DNA of 64,000 nt from Streptomyces sp. NRRL F-5123 (GCF_000721495.1 NZ_JOHY01000058.1:1-64000), one strand, 5' to 3'; shown: positions 8,580-17,704, counted from the first letter of the stretch. Notes: a model not told the origin generated them from the sequence alone. Made by a program: numbers and translations.

Positions 8580-9788
8580 TCAGCGGGCCTGTTGCCGGGG
8601 GAGCGGGGCGCAGTCCAGCAGCGAGGCCGCGTGGAGGTAGTCCGTGACGCGGCCGGGATCTGCGGCGATCCGGCCGATGCCGTCCAGGGCGCGGTGCAGC
8701 CCGTCCGCGTCGTCGATGCCCGCGGTGCGGGCCTCGCTGCGCGGGATCACCTTGTGCTTCACCACGGCCCGCCGTTCGGCGGCCACGCGGTCGAGGAGCC
8801 CCGGGTCGGCCTCGCCGTGGTGGACCTGCGTCAGAGCCCGTCCCCAGGCGACCGCGTCGTGCAGCCCGCAGTTCATGTTCATGCCGCCCGCGGTCGAGGT
8901 CAGGTGGGCGGCGTCGCCGGCGAAGAGGACCCGGCCCACCTGGTAGTCCGGCAGGACGTACGACGCCAGCCGGTACGTGTGGGCGTCCGTGACGTCCAGC
9001 TGCCCGGCACAGGACGGCAGGGCGCGCTCCAGCAGGGCGCCCACGGCGCGCCGCTCGGTGACCTGGCCACGCGGGACGTCCGCCGGGAGCCGGAAGATGA
9101 GCCGCCAGTGGTCGGGCATGCCCAGGACGCTGAAGGACTGCCGCGGGTCGCGGACGTACGCCAGCGGTCCCAGATCGGGCAGAAGGCCGTCCAGGGCCGT
9201 CGCCGTCACCACCCGCAGGGCGTACCAGGGGTATTCGGTGGCCCGGGACGGCAGCCGTAACGCGGTCCTGACGGTGCTCCGGCTGCCGTCGGCGGCCACC
9301 ACGTATCCGGCGTCCAGCGGGGCGCGCAGCCCGGCCGGTCCGTCGATCCACAGGCGCACCGCGTCGTTGCCCCAGGGGCGGACGTCGAAGACGGTGCTGG
9401 AGAAGCACACCTCGGCGTGCGGGTGCGCCTCCAGCGCCGCCAGCAGCAGCGGGGTGAGGCGGGACTGCTCGACGTGCACCCGGTAGGGGTGGGCGGTGCG
9501 TCCGGTCAGCGCGTCGTAGCTCATACGGTGCAGCAGCCGCTGCTCCAGGTCGCGCCACTGGATCTCGTGCACCGTCCGCCCCTCGGCGCGCAGTGCGGCC
9601 GCCACGCCGAGTTCGTCCAGCAGGTCCAGGGTGGCGGGGTGGAAGGTGGAGGCGCGGGAGGCGGTGGACAGCGCCGGGTCGGACTCCAGCACCGTCACCG
9701 GCACCCCGCCCTGGGCCAGCACCAGGGCTGCGGTGAGACCGACAGGACCGGCTCCCACCACGACCACCGGGCGGCGGGGAACGCTCAC
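8580..9788 (-). CDS. FAD-dependent aromatic monooxygenase (PHBH fold)
   Basis: The 402-residue flavoprotein has the three class A monooxygenase signatures: VVGAGPVGLTAALVLAQGG for FAD binding, VVAADGSRSTVRTAL (DG motif), and LFAGDAAHLTSTAGGMNMN (GD motif). Such enzymes hydroxylate electron-rich aromatic rings with NAD(P)H and O2, sometimes with decarboxylation. The GTG start overlaps the preceding stop as GTGA, showing coupling with the maleate-isomerase-like gene. Codon 177 is TTA (complement 9258-9260), pointing to bldA control. The likely substrate is a cluster aromatic, either the PKS product or a pyrrole; this is not resolved. Confidence 0.9.
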   Translation of the reverse strand: MSVPRRPVVVVGAGPVGLTAALVLAQGGVPVTVLESDPALSTASRASTFHPATLDLLDELGVAAALRAEGRTVHEIQWRDLEQRLLHRMSYDALTGRTAHPYRVHVEQSRLTPLLLAALEAHPHAEVCFSSTVFDVRPWGNDAVRLWIDGPAGLRAPLDAGYVVAADGSRSTVRTALRLPSRATEYPWYALRVVTATALDGLLPDLGPLAYVRDPRQSFSVLGMPDHWRLIFRLPADVPRGQVTERRAVGALLERALPSCAGQLDVTDAHTYRLASYVLPDYQVGRVLFAGDAAHLTSTAGGMNMNCGLHDAVAWGRALTQVHHGEADPGLLDRVAAERRAVVKHKVIPRSEARTAGIDDADGLHRALDGIGRIAADPGRVTDYLHAASLLDCAPLPRQQAR

Positions 9789-10531
9789 TTCGGCCCGCCC
9801 GCGCGCCGGGCGAGCCGGCGCAGCAGCCCGGTCTCCTCCGCGGGGTCGGCCGGCAGCCCGGTCCGGCGCAGCGCCCACCGGGCCGAGCAGATGTTGGAGG
9901 TGAGCAGGGCCCGGTCGTTGCCCTCGCCGATCCGGGCCAGGGCGTCGAAGGTGAACATACCGGTGCCGGTGAGCAGGAGGGCGTCGTCGTCGCCGAGGCC
10001 GGCGTCCGCGACCTGGCGGACGAGGTCGTCGGTGGTGACGTCGTAGGGCGAGAAGCGGTCGCCGGCCCGGATGGGGACGACCTTCGAGACCGTCAGGCCG
10101 GCGTCCTCCCAGAACGCGCGGGACAGGTCGGTCAGCCAGGGCTCGTACGGCGAGACCAGGACCACGTCCTGGATGCCCAGGTCCGCGCAGGTGTCCAGGG
10201 TGGCCAGGGTGGAGGAGGCCACCGGCTGGCCGCCGGCCTCGGCGAGCTTGTCGCACAGGGCCCGGTCGCCGTCGGGGCCGAGAAGGTAGTGCGAGCCGCT
10301 GCACGCCACCACCACCGCGCCGAGGCGCAGGCCGCCGAACCCGGCGACCACCTCGCCGAGGCGGTCGTTGTAGACGTCCAGCCGCTCGCGCAGGCTCAGT
10401 CCCGGCAGGACCGGGAAGCGGGAGGTGTGCACGTTCATGGCGGGCCGGACGAGAGCGCCGATCTCCGGCTCGGCGGCGGCGTTCCCGGAAGGAACGACCA
10501 CCCCGATACGTTCCGCCGATTGCAAGGACAT
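9785..10531 (-). CDS. Maleate isomerase / arylmalonate decarboxylase-like protein
   Basis: The 248-residue protein begins MSLQSAERIGVVVPSGN, the typical opening of maleate cis-trans isomerases and arylmalonate decarboxylases. One catalytic-type cysteine is present, C77 in VVVACSGSHYLLG. The second half-site, where isomerases have Cys in a loop such as SACVQMP, reads LLLTGTGMF (186-193) and has none. Arylmalonate decarboxylases also keep one cysteine, but in the other half. The chemistry is therefore unclear: isomerisation, decarboxylation or neither. ATG at 10531 follows GAGGGGAATTC. It heads the minus-strand operon that leads through the monooxygenase to hemB and hemA. Confidence 0.75.
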   Translation of the reverse strand: MSLQSAERIGVVVPSGNAAAEPEIGALVRPAMNVHTSRFPVLPGLSLRERLDVYNDRLGEVVAGFGGLRLGAVVVACSGSHYLLGPDGDRALCDKLAEAGGQPVASSTLATLDTCADLGIQDVVLVSPYEPWLTDLSRAFWEDAGLTVSKVVPIRAGDRFSPYDVTTDDLVRQVADAGLGDDDALLLTGTGMFTFDALARIGEGNDRALLTSNICSARWALRRTGLPADPAEETGLLRRLARRAGGPK

Positions 10532-10794
10532 CTGAATTCCCCTCTTCCGGGACGTTTCCCGGAATGTGCCAGGACGACTTCTTGACGGCCGGGACCGGAC
10601 GGCGACCAGGTGGCGGGCGTGTGGGAACACGGCCCGCACTCGAATACCCGAGTCCTCGAATATCCGCATGCGTGGTGCGTCGCTTTCCGGGTGGGTTCTT
10701 CCGAGCCGAAGGAGTGCAATGCCGCGTGCCGGGGGTCCGCTGCCCGGCGACGCAGGAAACGCTAGAACCCGGCATGGGGAGGGGCACTACGGAA
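10532..10794 (-). promoter_or_regulatory. Likely promoter region of the minus-strand biosynthetic operon
   Basis: These 263 bases separate the YCII-LuxR regulator stop from the first operon gene and contain no convincing gene. They are the expected place for the operon promoter. I could not pick a clear -35/-10 pair or an operator by eye. Confidence 0.45.
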
Positions 10795-11334
10795 TCACGC
10801 AGTGAGTCGCGCCTTCTGCGGAATTCCGTACCGGGGGGCGGGGGTGCCCAGCGCGGTGGCGAGCTGCGCCCTGCGGTGGATCGACAGCTTCCGGTACATC
10901 CGCGTGAGGTGCTGTTCGACGGCACGGCACGAGACGTTCAGCTGTTCGGCGATCTTCTGGTTGGTCATCCCGGAGACCACCAGGCGGGCGATGCGCGACT
11001 CGTGCGGGGTGAGCGCCGCGGCGGGCCCCGCCGCGGGGGCCTCCGGCTCCCGTCCGGTGAGTGCGTTGTGCCCGTACTCGACCGTCCAGGTGTGGATCCT
11101 GGTCCGGGCGACGAGTCCCTGCCGGGCCAGCGGATCGCCACGCAGGACGCGGTGCAGGGACACGTCGTCGGAGACGGCGAGCACGAGGATGTCCCCGTTG
11201 CCCGTGCCGGCGGGGCCGCCGCCCAGCAGGATGCCGCGGGCGGCCAGTGTGCGCAGGTGGGCGAGGTAGTCGGACCAGGCCTGGTGCAGGCGGGACTCGG
11301 CGGGATGGAATGCGCGTTCGACGACGTACGGCAT
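10795..11334 (-). CDS. YCII-domain/LuxR-HTH fusion regulator (copy 1)
   Basis: The 179-residue protein joins two domains. Residues 1-90 (MPYVVERAFHPAES through ILLGGGPAGTGNGDILVL) resemble the ferredoxin-like YCII/YciI fold. Residues about 108-170 form a LuxR-type helix-turn-helix, with LTPHESRIARLVVSGMTNQK and VSCRAVEQHLTRMYRKL. There is no receiver or AAA domain, so the YCII part may act as a ligand sensor; that is inference. A second protein of the same unusual architecture lies at 17705-18229, facing the PKS. It is probably the pathway regulator. It precedes the biosynthetic operon in the same direction and follows EamA after a hairpin. Confidence 0.85.
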   Translation of the reverse strand: MPYVVERAFHPAESRLHQAWSDYLAHLRTLAARGILLGGGPAGTGNGDILVLAVSDDVSLHRVLRGDPLARQGLVARTRIHTWTVEYGHNALTGREPEAPAAGPAAALTPHESRIARLVVSGMTNQKIAEQLNVSCRAVEQHLTRMYRKLSIHRRAQLATALGTPAPRYGIPQKARLTA

Positions 11335-11392
11335 GGGTGTTCACCTCAGCAGGTCGGGGGCCGTGGGCGGGGAGGGGGCTGTTTCAACGGCG

Positions 11393-11433
11393 GGGCCCGG
11401 CGGGCCGTGGTGGTACCGGCCTGCCGGGCCCCG
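11393..11433 (-). terminator. Terminator after the EamA exporter gene
   Basis: GGGGCCCGGC and its complement form a hairpin with about 14 paired bases (11393-11407 and 11419-11433). It is downstream of the EamA stop at 11455 on the minus strand and before the YCII-LuxR start. Confidence 0.6.
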
Positions 11434-11454
11434 TCCGCGTGTCGTGTCCGGGCC

Positions 11455-12441
11455 TCACTTGGCGCCGGCGACCGGCCTCGCCGCGCCGGCCGCCGGGGGG
11501 ACCTGCGCAGATGCCCCGGTGCGGGATTCCGCGGCGGGCTCGCCGGCTGCCGCCTCGGCCGCCGGCGCGGGGGCCGGCTTGCGGCGCAGCAGTGCGATCG
11601 CGACGAGCACCGCGGCGGTGCCGAGCAGCACCGTCCAGCCCAGCGACTCGTCGAGGAAGACGGCGCCGAGGACCACGGACACGACGGTCATCAGGTAGAT
11701 GACGGTGGCGGCCGCCGCGGGGCCGTCCTTGGTGATGATGACCGTGTTGAGCAGCACCGCGAAGCCGGTGCACACCACGCCGAGGATGATCAGGGAGACG
11801 GTGGAGTCGGTGCGCCACTCCACCGCGTCCAGGCCGAGGAACGGCACGGCCAGCAGGGTGAGCACGGCGGCGATGGTCAGCTGCCCGCCGGCCAGCATGA
11901 GGACCGGGATGCCGCGCCCGGCCAGGAAGCGGCCGACGTAGGCGAAGCTGCTGCCGAAGCTGATGGCGCCGAGGACGAAGCAGACGATGCTGCCCGTGGA
12001 GGCGTGGGTGTCCGTGCCCCACGGCGCGGCCACCAGCACCACGCCGAGCAGGCCGACGACCATGCCCCAGGCGCGGGCGGCGCCCAGGCGCTTCTCGCTG
12101 CCGAGCACCACGGCCGCGCCGAGCGTCCACACCGGGCCGGTGCCGCTGACGACGCCGGCGATGTTGCTGGACCCGTGGACCTCGCCCTGGGCGAAGAGCA
12201 GCCAGGGGACGGCATTGCCCAGTAGTGCGGCCATGGCCATGTGACCCAGCAGGGCCTTGTCCCGTGGCGGCCGCAAGCCCTTGGCCAGGCCGATGGCCAT
12301 CAGGACCGCCGCCCCGAGGACGAGCCGTACGAAGACCATTTCGACCGGCGAGAAACCGTAACCGGAGATCTTGATCCACAGGAAGACCGAGCCCCACAGC
12401 AGACTCAGTCCGGACAACCGCAGAAGCGCACCCGTTTTCAT
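11455..12441 (-). CDS. EamA/DMT-family exporter
   Basis: The 328-residue membrane protein has about ten hydrophobic segments in two EamA repeats, for example LSGLSLLWGSVFLWIKI, AWGMVVGLLGVVLVAAP and TVLLGTAAVLVAIALL. It ends in a cytosolic Ala/Pro-rich tail of about 40 residues. Members export small polar metabolites or amino acids by proton antiport. ATG at 12441 follows GCGAGGGTCGG and gives the conserved first helix. Within the cluster it may export the product or an intermediate such as an amino acid, alongside the MFS transporter at 14542-15741. Substrate unknown. Confidence 0.88.
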   Translation of the reverse strand: MKTGALLRLSGLSLLWGSVFLWIKISGYGFSPVEMVFVRLVLGAAVLMAIGLAKGLRPPRDKALLGHMAMAALLGNAVPWLLFAQGEVHGSSNIAGVVSGTGPVWTLGAAVVLGSEKRLGAARAWGMVVGLLGVVLVAAPWGTDTHASTGSIVCFVLGAISFGSSFAYVGRFLAGRGIPVLMLAGGQLTIAAVLTLLAVPFLGLDAVEWRTDSTVSLIILGVVCTGFAVLLNTVIITKDGPAAAATVIYLMTVVSVVLGAVFLDESLGWTVLLGTAAVLVAIALLRRKPAPAPAAEAAAGEPAAESRTGASAQVPPAAGAARPVAGAK

Positions 12442-12604
12442 TTGCCGACCCTCGCATTCGACGCAGGCGGAGAAACACACGACAGGAGTGGGAGAGGGAC
12501 GGAATTCGTCCGTCGCCCCGCACTCACGAGCGTCGCCTCGCGCACTGCCCCGCGTCCAGCAAGTAATCTTTCCGATGAACGTGAAGGCCGACTGAAACAT
12601 TCGA

Positions 12605-13627
12605 TCAATCGGAAACAGTGGGGCCTGTTCCTTGGTTCCGCTGCGGCGCGGCGTCGTTCAGCTCCGATTCCACGGTCTGGGCAGCCTCGCGCAGGGCGTC
12701 CAGGACGGCTTCGATCTGCGGCACACCGCCGCTGCCGGACCGCACGGCCGCGAACACCCGGCGGCAGGGCGCGTCGTCGATCCGGCGGATCACGACACCG
12801 GGCCGGGAACTGCGGCGGGCGAGCCGCGGCACGAGGCAGATGCCCAGGCCCTCGCGGACCGCCGCCAGCGTGGCGTCCCACTCGCCGATGACATGGGTGG
12901 CCTGCGGGACGAACCCGGCCGCCGCGCAGGCCGCGAGCGGGATCTCCTGGCACATGCCGACCGTGGCGAAGATCCACGCGTCCGCGGCCAGGTCCGCGAG
13001 CGTCAGCGCCGGCGCCTGAGACAGCGGGTGCTCGGCGGGCAGGGCGACGTCGAACACCTCCGTCATCAGCGGGTGCTTGTCGAACCGCGTGTCGAAGGCC
13101 GGGACCGAGGGCGACTCCACCGCGATGACCACATCGGTGCGGCCCTGCTCCAGCATCTCGAAGCTGGCCGGCGGATCGACCTCGGCGAGCGTCGTACGGA
13201 GCCCCGGGCGGCGCCGCTTGACGATGCCGGCGGCCGGCAGGATGAGCGGCGCGAGCGTGGTCCCGAAGCCGGACACCGACACCTCGCCCCGCTCGCCGTC
13301 GCCGTACTCGGCCAGCGAGCGGTACAGCCGGTCGATGCACGTGAAGATCTCCTCGGCGCTGCGGATCGCCGTCTTCGCCGCCCCGGTCAGCCGCAGCCGC
13401 CGACCGACCGGTTCGGTCAGCGGGACGCCCAGCTCCTTGGCGAGCGCGGCGAGTTGCTGGGAGACCGCCGAGGGCGTCAGGTGCAGCGCGGCCGCCACCG
13501 CGCTGACCGTGCCCCGCCGGTCCAGCTCCATCAGCACCCGCAGCTTGCGCAGATCCAGTTCACTGCCGTACGGCCTGGCCGCGGCAGCCCCCTTGCCCAT
13601 GTCCGGCGCCGGTGTCGGTGTGTTCAT
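12605..13627 (-). CDS. LysR-family transcriptional regulator
   Basis: The 340-residue protein has an N-terminal winged HTH at about 27-85 (LRKLRVLMELDRRGTVSAVA and LHLTPSAVSQQLAALAKEL). A periplasmic-binding-like effector domain follows from about 110. The assigned ATG has no clear ribosome site but lies only 13 bases after the LLM oxidoreductase stop, so translational coupling is likely. An internal start at 13600 (MGKGAAAARPYG) is an alternative. It probably regulates the neighbouring LLM/MFS genes or the EamA gene that follows after 163 bases. The inducer is unknown. Confidence 0.9.
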   Translation of the reverse strand: MNTPTPAPDMGKGAAAARPYGSELDLRKLRVLMELDRRGTVSAVAAALHLTPSAVSQQLAALAKELGVPLTEPVGRRLRLTGAAKTAIRSAEEIFTCIDRLYRSLAEYGDGERGEVSVSGFGTTLAPLILPAAGIVKRRRPGLRTTLAEVDPPASFEMLEQGRTDVVIAVESPSVPAFDTRFDKHPLMTEVFDVALPAEHPLSQAPALTLADLAADAWIFATVGMCQEIPLAACAAAGFVPQATHVIGEWDATLAAVREGLGICLVPRLARRSSRPGVVIRRIDDAPCRRVFAAVRSGSGGVPQIEAVLDALREAAQTVESELNDAAPQRNQGTGPTVSD

Positions 13628-13640
13628 GACTGACGCAACA

Positions 13641-14558
13641 TCAGCGCAGGCGGCCGTGTTCCAGGTCGATGACTTCGGCGGCCAGCCGCTCCAGCGCGGA
13701 GAGGTCGGCCTCCGCGCGGGCGGCGGTGCGTACCTGCGCGGGAAACGTGGGGTCGAGGATGACGGCTTCCGCCTCCAGCCGCTCCAGCAGGCCGAGGTCC
13801 TCGTGGATCTGCTCCAGGGTGCCTTCGCCGAGCACCCGCCCGGCGGGCAGGGGGCGTTCGGTCAGCCGCAGCTTGATCCGCGGGGCGAGCGCGGGGACGG
13901 GCCGGTTCAGCCGTTTGGCGATGTCGCGCAGGGCGGGCACCCCGGCGTGGACCAGCCAGTCGGCGGTGACCGAGGTGGGGTGCCAGGCGTCGCCGTAGCG
14001 CACGGCCCGCTGCAGAGCCCCGGCGCTGTGCCCGCCGATCCAGATCTCGGGACCGCCCGGCCGCACCGGCCGGGGCCCGGTGCGGACGGGGCCGAAGGAG
14101 ACGAACTCCCCGTCGTGCTCGATGACGTCCTGGGTCCAGAACGCCTTCATCACCCGCAGGTACTCGTTGCTGCGGGCGCCCCGGCGGGCGTAGGGCACCC
14201 CGAGGGCGGCGAACTCGCCCGGCGCCCAGCCGGCGGCGGCCCCGAAGACGAACCGCCCCTCGCTGAGCCGGTCGATGTTGGCCACCTGGCGGGCCACGAG
14301 CAGCGGATGGCGGTACGGCAGGATCGTCACGGTCGTCCCGAGCCGGACCCGGCTCGTCGCTCCCGCGAGCCAGGCCAGGACGGTGAACGGGTCGTAGAAC
14401 GGGGCGGGGAACAGGGTCTCCACCTCCGACGTGCTCGCCACGTGGTCGGAGACCATCAGCTGGTGGTATCCGAGATCCTCCAACCGCCGCGCCCACTCCA
14501 GCATGCTCGCGGGCGTGGTCGCCGGGCCGTAGTTGGGCAGATTAACTCCGAACCGCAC
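13641..14558 (-). CDS. LLM-class flavin/F420-dependent oxidoreductase
   Basis: The 305-residue protein shows the luciferase-like TIM-barrel pattern of F420-dependent enzymes: VRFGVNLPNYGPATTP at the N-terminus, HPLLVARQVANIDRLSEGRF, and GGPEIWIGGHSAGALQRA. It would perform a hydride transfer or monooxygenation, F420 being the common cofactor in Streptomyces. The GTG at 14558 follows GGAGAG, and the gene overlaps the end of the MFS gene by 17 bases. That ties it into an MFS-LLM-LysR operon. It may tailor the cluster product, but a resistance or detoxifying role is also possible. Confidence 0.88.
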   Translation of the reverse strand: MRFGVNLPNYGPATTPASMLEWARRLEDLGYHQLMVSDHVASTSEVETLFPAPFYDPFTVLAWLAGATSRVRLGTTVTILPYRHPLLVARQVANIDRLSEGRFVFGAAAGWAPGEFAALGVPYARRGARSNEYLRVMKAFWTQDVIEHDGEFVSFGPVRTGPRPVRPGGPEIWIGGHSAGALQRAVRYGDAWHPTSVTADWLVHAGVPALRDIAKRLNRPVPALAPRIKLRLTERPLPAGRVLGEGTLEQIHEDLGLLERLEAEAVILDPTFPAQVRTAARAEADLSALERLAAEVIDLEHGRLR

Positions 14559-15741
14559 AGGACTCTCCGTTCTGTTCTGGCCCCCGCTGCGACGCCGGGG
14601 CGGGGAGGGGATCGGCCGACAGGCGCCAGCGGGTGAGCAGGTGCAGTACGCAGGCGGCCGCCGCCGCGGCGGCCGCGGCCGCCGGCAGGTGGCGGGGGCC
14701 GAGCCCGGCGGACAGCGCCGCCCCGCCCAGCGCGGCGCCCGCCGATCCGCCGAGGTAGGTGGCGGAGCTGTTGAGCGCCAGGACGGCGGCGCCGCCACGC
14801 GGGCGCATGCCGAGCAGCCGGTGCTGCTGCGGCACCACGAACGCCCAGCCGACCGCGCCCCACAGCACCAGCAGGGGCAGGACGGCGGCCCCGCCGAGCA
14901 GCGGTAGCGCGGCCAGGCCGAGGGACAGCGCGGCGAGCAGCACCGCCACATGGGCGCCGGGCCGCCCGGTGCGGTCGAGCAGCGGCCCGACGAGGAAGCT
15001 GCCCGCCACCCCGCCGGCTCCCCACAGCCACAGCGCCGTCTGGTGTCCGGTGGCGCCGGACGCGTCGAGGACCGGCACGAGGTAGGTGTACAGGCCCAGG
15101 CTGGCGACGGTCTGCAGGAACGTGGTGAGGACCGCCGTGACCACCCGGACGTCGGCGAGCTGGGCGCCGCGTTCGCGCAGGGACGGCATCGCGGCTCCGG
15201 TGACCTCCGGCAGCAGGGCCGCGCACCCGGTGAGCGCCACCGCGCCGATCGCGGTCACCAGCCACAGGGCCGAGCGCCATCCGGAGTGCGCGGCGAGGAA
15301 CAGCCCGGCGGGGACGCCGAGCACCGTGCCCGAGCTGAGGCCGCCGAGCACGACGGCCAGCGCCCGTCCGCGCCGCTCGGGGCCGACCAGCGCCGCGGCC
15401 GCGATCGCCGCCACGGGCATGAACACCCCCGCGGCCACCCCGGCGAGCGCGCGCGCCGCCATCAGCCATGGCAGGGCGGTCGCGGCCGCCGTGGCGGCGT
15501 TGGCCAGGCAGAACAGGGCCAGCGCGGCGAGCAGGATCTGCCGGATCCCCCACCGGGCGAGAGCCGCCCCCACCAGGGGGGCGAGCAGCGCGTAGGAGAG
15601 CATGAAGACCGTGACGAGCTGCCCGGTCACCGAGGCCGGCTCGTGCAGGTCCCGCCCGATCGCGGGCAGCAGACCGGCCGTCACATAGGAGTCGGTCCCC
15701 ACCGCCAGCGCTCCGAACCCGAGCAGCAGCACGCGCAGCAC
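14542..15741 (-). CDS. MFS exporter (DHA1-like, 12 TM)
   Basis: The 399-residue protein has twelve hydrophobic stretches and typical MFS signatures: GTDSYVTAGLLPAIGRDL in TM1, LAGVAAGVFMPVAAIAAAAL in TM4 and GGLSSGTVLGVPAGLFLA in TM5, the antiporter motif C region. These proteins use the proton gradient to expel drugs or metabolites. The start is GTG with AGGAGG seven bases upstream. The gene diverges from gltX across about 230 bases. It is the best candidate for self-resistance or product export in the cluster. Confidence 0.9.
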   Translation of the reverse strand: MLRVLLLGFGALAVGTDSYVTAGLLPAIGRDLHEPASVTGQLVTVFMLSYALLAPLVGAALARWGIRQILLAALALFCLANAATAAATALPWLMAARALAGVAAGVFMPVAAIAAAALVGPERRGRALAVVLGGLSSGTVLGVPAGLFLAAHSGWRSALWLVTAIGAVALTGCAALLPEVTGAAMPSLRERGAQLADVRVVTAVLTTFLQTVASLGLYTYLVPVLDASGATGHQTALWLWGAGGVAGSFLVGPLLDRTGRPGAHVAVLLAALSLGLAALPLLGGAAVLPLLVLWGAVGWAFVVPQQHRLLGMRPRGGAAVLALNSSATYLGGSAGAALGGAALSAGLGPRHLPAAAAAAAAAACVLHLLTRWRLSADPLPAPASQRGPEQNGESCAVRS

Positions 15742-15970
15742 GCCCCGCCTCCTCTCTCACCGAGGTCACCTCGAGGTCACCTTCGGGATCAAGCTTCGCG
15801 CGGCGCGGGGCGTCCGGGGGTGTCCGGCGGCGCCGCCGGTACGGTATCCCACACTCCCCGCCCGTCGCGTCGGCCGCACCGCGGCCGCGGAGTCCTAACG
15901 TCGGCGTCCCGACGCGGCCGTGGCCCCATCCGGCCGCCGCAGCCGAGCCAACGCGACGGAAGGACGAGCC

Positions 15971-17641
15971 ATGCAGGACCGTGACATCGTCGACTCCTGG
16001 TTCCCCGCCGACCTGCTCCCGCCTGCCCACTGGGAGCAGCACTACGGACCGCGGGAGCTGCCCGCGCAGGCCCGCGTGACCCGGTTCGCGCCCAGCCCGA
16101 CGGGGTCGATGCACCTGGGCGGGCTGTACGTGGCGACCCTGGCGCGCGATCTCGCGCACCGCTCGGGCGGCGTGTACCTGGTCCGTATCGAGGACACCGA
16201 CAAGGAACGCGAAGTGGCCGGCGCGGCCGAGGAGTTCACGCGCGTCTTCGGCTACTTCGGACTCGAACCCGACGAGGGCGAACATGGCGGCCCGTGGGGG
16301 CCGTACCGGCAGTCCGACCGCGCCGCCGTCTACCTGTCGTACGTGCGCGAGCTGGTCCGCGACGAGCGGGCCTACCCGTGCTTCTGCACACCCGAGGACC
16401 TGGAGCGCCACGCCGCCGAGCAGCGCCGCACCCGCTCCCCGCTCGGCTACTACGGCAGGTGGGCCCGGTGCCGCTCGCTGTCGGTCCGGGAGGCGGACGC
16501 CCGGATCGCGGCCGGGGAACCGTACACGGTACGGCTGCGCTGCCCCGTCGGGCTGCCGGGCCGGGTGCGCTTCCGCGACCTCGTCCGCGGGGCGCTGACC
16601 ATGCTGGACAACGGCAACGACGTGGTGCTGCTGAAGTCCGCGGACGCCACGGGGCCGCGGCTGCCCACCTACCACCTCGCGCACGTGGTGGACGACCACT
16701 TGATGCGGGTGAACACCGTCGTGCGCGGCGACGAGTGGATCTCCTCGCTGCCGCTGCACCACCAGCTGCACCGGGAACTCGGCTTCCGGCCGCCCGAGTA
16801 CGCCCACATCGCGCCGCTGATGAAGCTGGACGGCGGCAGCCGGCGCAAGCTCAGCAAGCGCAAGGACCCCGAGTCGGCCGCGGGGTTCTACGTGGCGGCC
16901 GGCTATCCGGCGGCCGCCGTCGAGCACTACCTGCGCGGGCTGGCCAACAGCCGGCTGACGGACGTGCCCGCCGAACGGGCCCTGGCCGAGGAGCTGCGGC
17001 TGTCGGAGATGGGGACGGCGGGCCCCATGGTGGACCTGGCAAGACTCCGCGCCCTGAGCCGCGACCACATCGCCTCGCTGACGCCCCGGGAGGCGCTGGC
17101 CCAGCTGGGCGCGTGGGCCGCCGCGCACGACCGGGAGGTGCACGCCGCGCTCGGTGCGCACCCGGACCTCGCGCTGGCGGCCTTCGAGATGATGCGGCGC
17201 GGCACCGGGACGCCGCGCAAGGACCTGGCGTGCTGGTCGGAGTTCCGGGCGGCGTACGGCTTCTGCTTCCCCGAACTGCACGAGCTGGTCAGCCGTCCGG
17301 ACGACGCAAGACTCGGCGGCCTGCCCGAGCCGGTCGTGGTCACCCTGGCCGCGGACATGGTGGCCGGCTACCGCCACGCCGGGCCGCCCGAGAGCTGGTT
17401 CTCCGTCGTCCGCGCGATCGCCGTCCGGCACGGTTTCGCGCCGGACGGCCACGCGCACCGGTCGGCGCCCGGGGCTTACCGCGGCTCGGTCCGCGAGGTG
17501 GCCAACGTACTGCGGGTGTGCCTGACGGGCAGCCGCCGCAGCCCCGACCTCTTCCAGGTCGCCCAGTGCCTCGGGGAGCGTGAGGTGCTGCGCCGGCTGC
17601 GGCCGCTGGCCGAGGCGGCGGTGGTCTGCGCCGCGACCTGA
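15971..17641 (+). CDS. gltX: Extra glutamyl-tRNA synthetase, presumably feeding HemA
   Basis: The 556-residue class I synthetase attaches glutamate to tRNA(Glu). The HIGH-type motif is PSPTGSMHLGG (41-51) and the KMSKS-type motif is KLSKR (293-297), so it looks catalytically complete. The anticodon-binding half is present. About 30 extra residues precede the usual GluRS start. ATG 15971 has GGAAGGACG upstream. Together with HemA, HemL and HemB it completes a dedicated route from glutamate to porphobilinogen. A housekeeping gltX is normally elsewhere, so a cluster copy could raise Glu-tRNA supply or resist an inhibitor of the main enzyme; both ideas are inference. Confidence 0.9.
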   Translation: MQDRDIVDSWFPADLLPPAHWEQHYGPRELPAQARVTRFAPSPTGSMHLGGLYVATLARDLAHRSGGVYLVRIEDTDKEREVAGAAEEFTRVFGYFGLEPDEGEHGGPWGPYRQSDRAAVYLSYVRELVRDERAYPCFCTPEDLERHAAEQRRTRSPLGYYGRWARCRSLSVREADARIAAGEPYTVRLRCPVGLPGRVRFRDLVRGALTMLDNGNDVVLLKSADATGPRLPTYHLAHVVDDHLMRVNTVVRGDEWISSLPLHHQLHRELGFRPPEYAHIAPLMKLDGGSRRKLSKRKDPESAAGFYVAAGYPAAAVEHYLRGLANSRLTDVPAERALAEELRLSEMGTAGPMVDLARLRALSRDHIASLTPREALAQLGAWAAAHDREVHAALGAHPDLALAAFEMMRRGTGTPRKDLACWSEFRAAYGFCFPELHELVSRPDDARLGGLPEPVVVTLAADMVAGYRHAGPPESWFSVVRAIAVRHGFAPDGHAHRSAPGAYRGSVREVANVLRVCLTGSRRSPDLFQVAQCLGEREVLRRLRPLAEAAVVCAAT

Positions 17642-17660
17642 CGGCGGCGCCCCGGGCGTG

Positions 17661-17696
17661 CGCGGACGGCGGCCTGCCGGCAGGCCGCCGTCCGCG
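17661..17696. terminator. Bidirectional terminator between gltX and the second YCII-LuxR gene
   Basis: A perfect 36-base palindrome (18-base arms, no spacer) lies in the 63-base gap between two convergent genes and can serve both strands. Confidence 0.8.
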
Positions 17697-17704
17697 TAGG
17701 CGGG

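Noticed and set aside
14456..17458. A 1,000-codon minus-strand open frame over gltX
   Set aside because: It is an antisense shadow of a complete GluRS gene and crosses two other real genes.
15971..17641. GluQ-type tRNA-modifying enzyme
   Set aside because: The protein has the full GluRS length including the anticodon-binding half, whereas GluQ-type proteins are about 300 residues.
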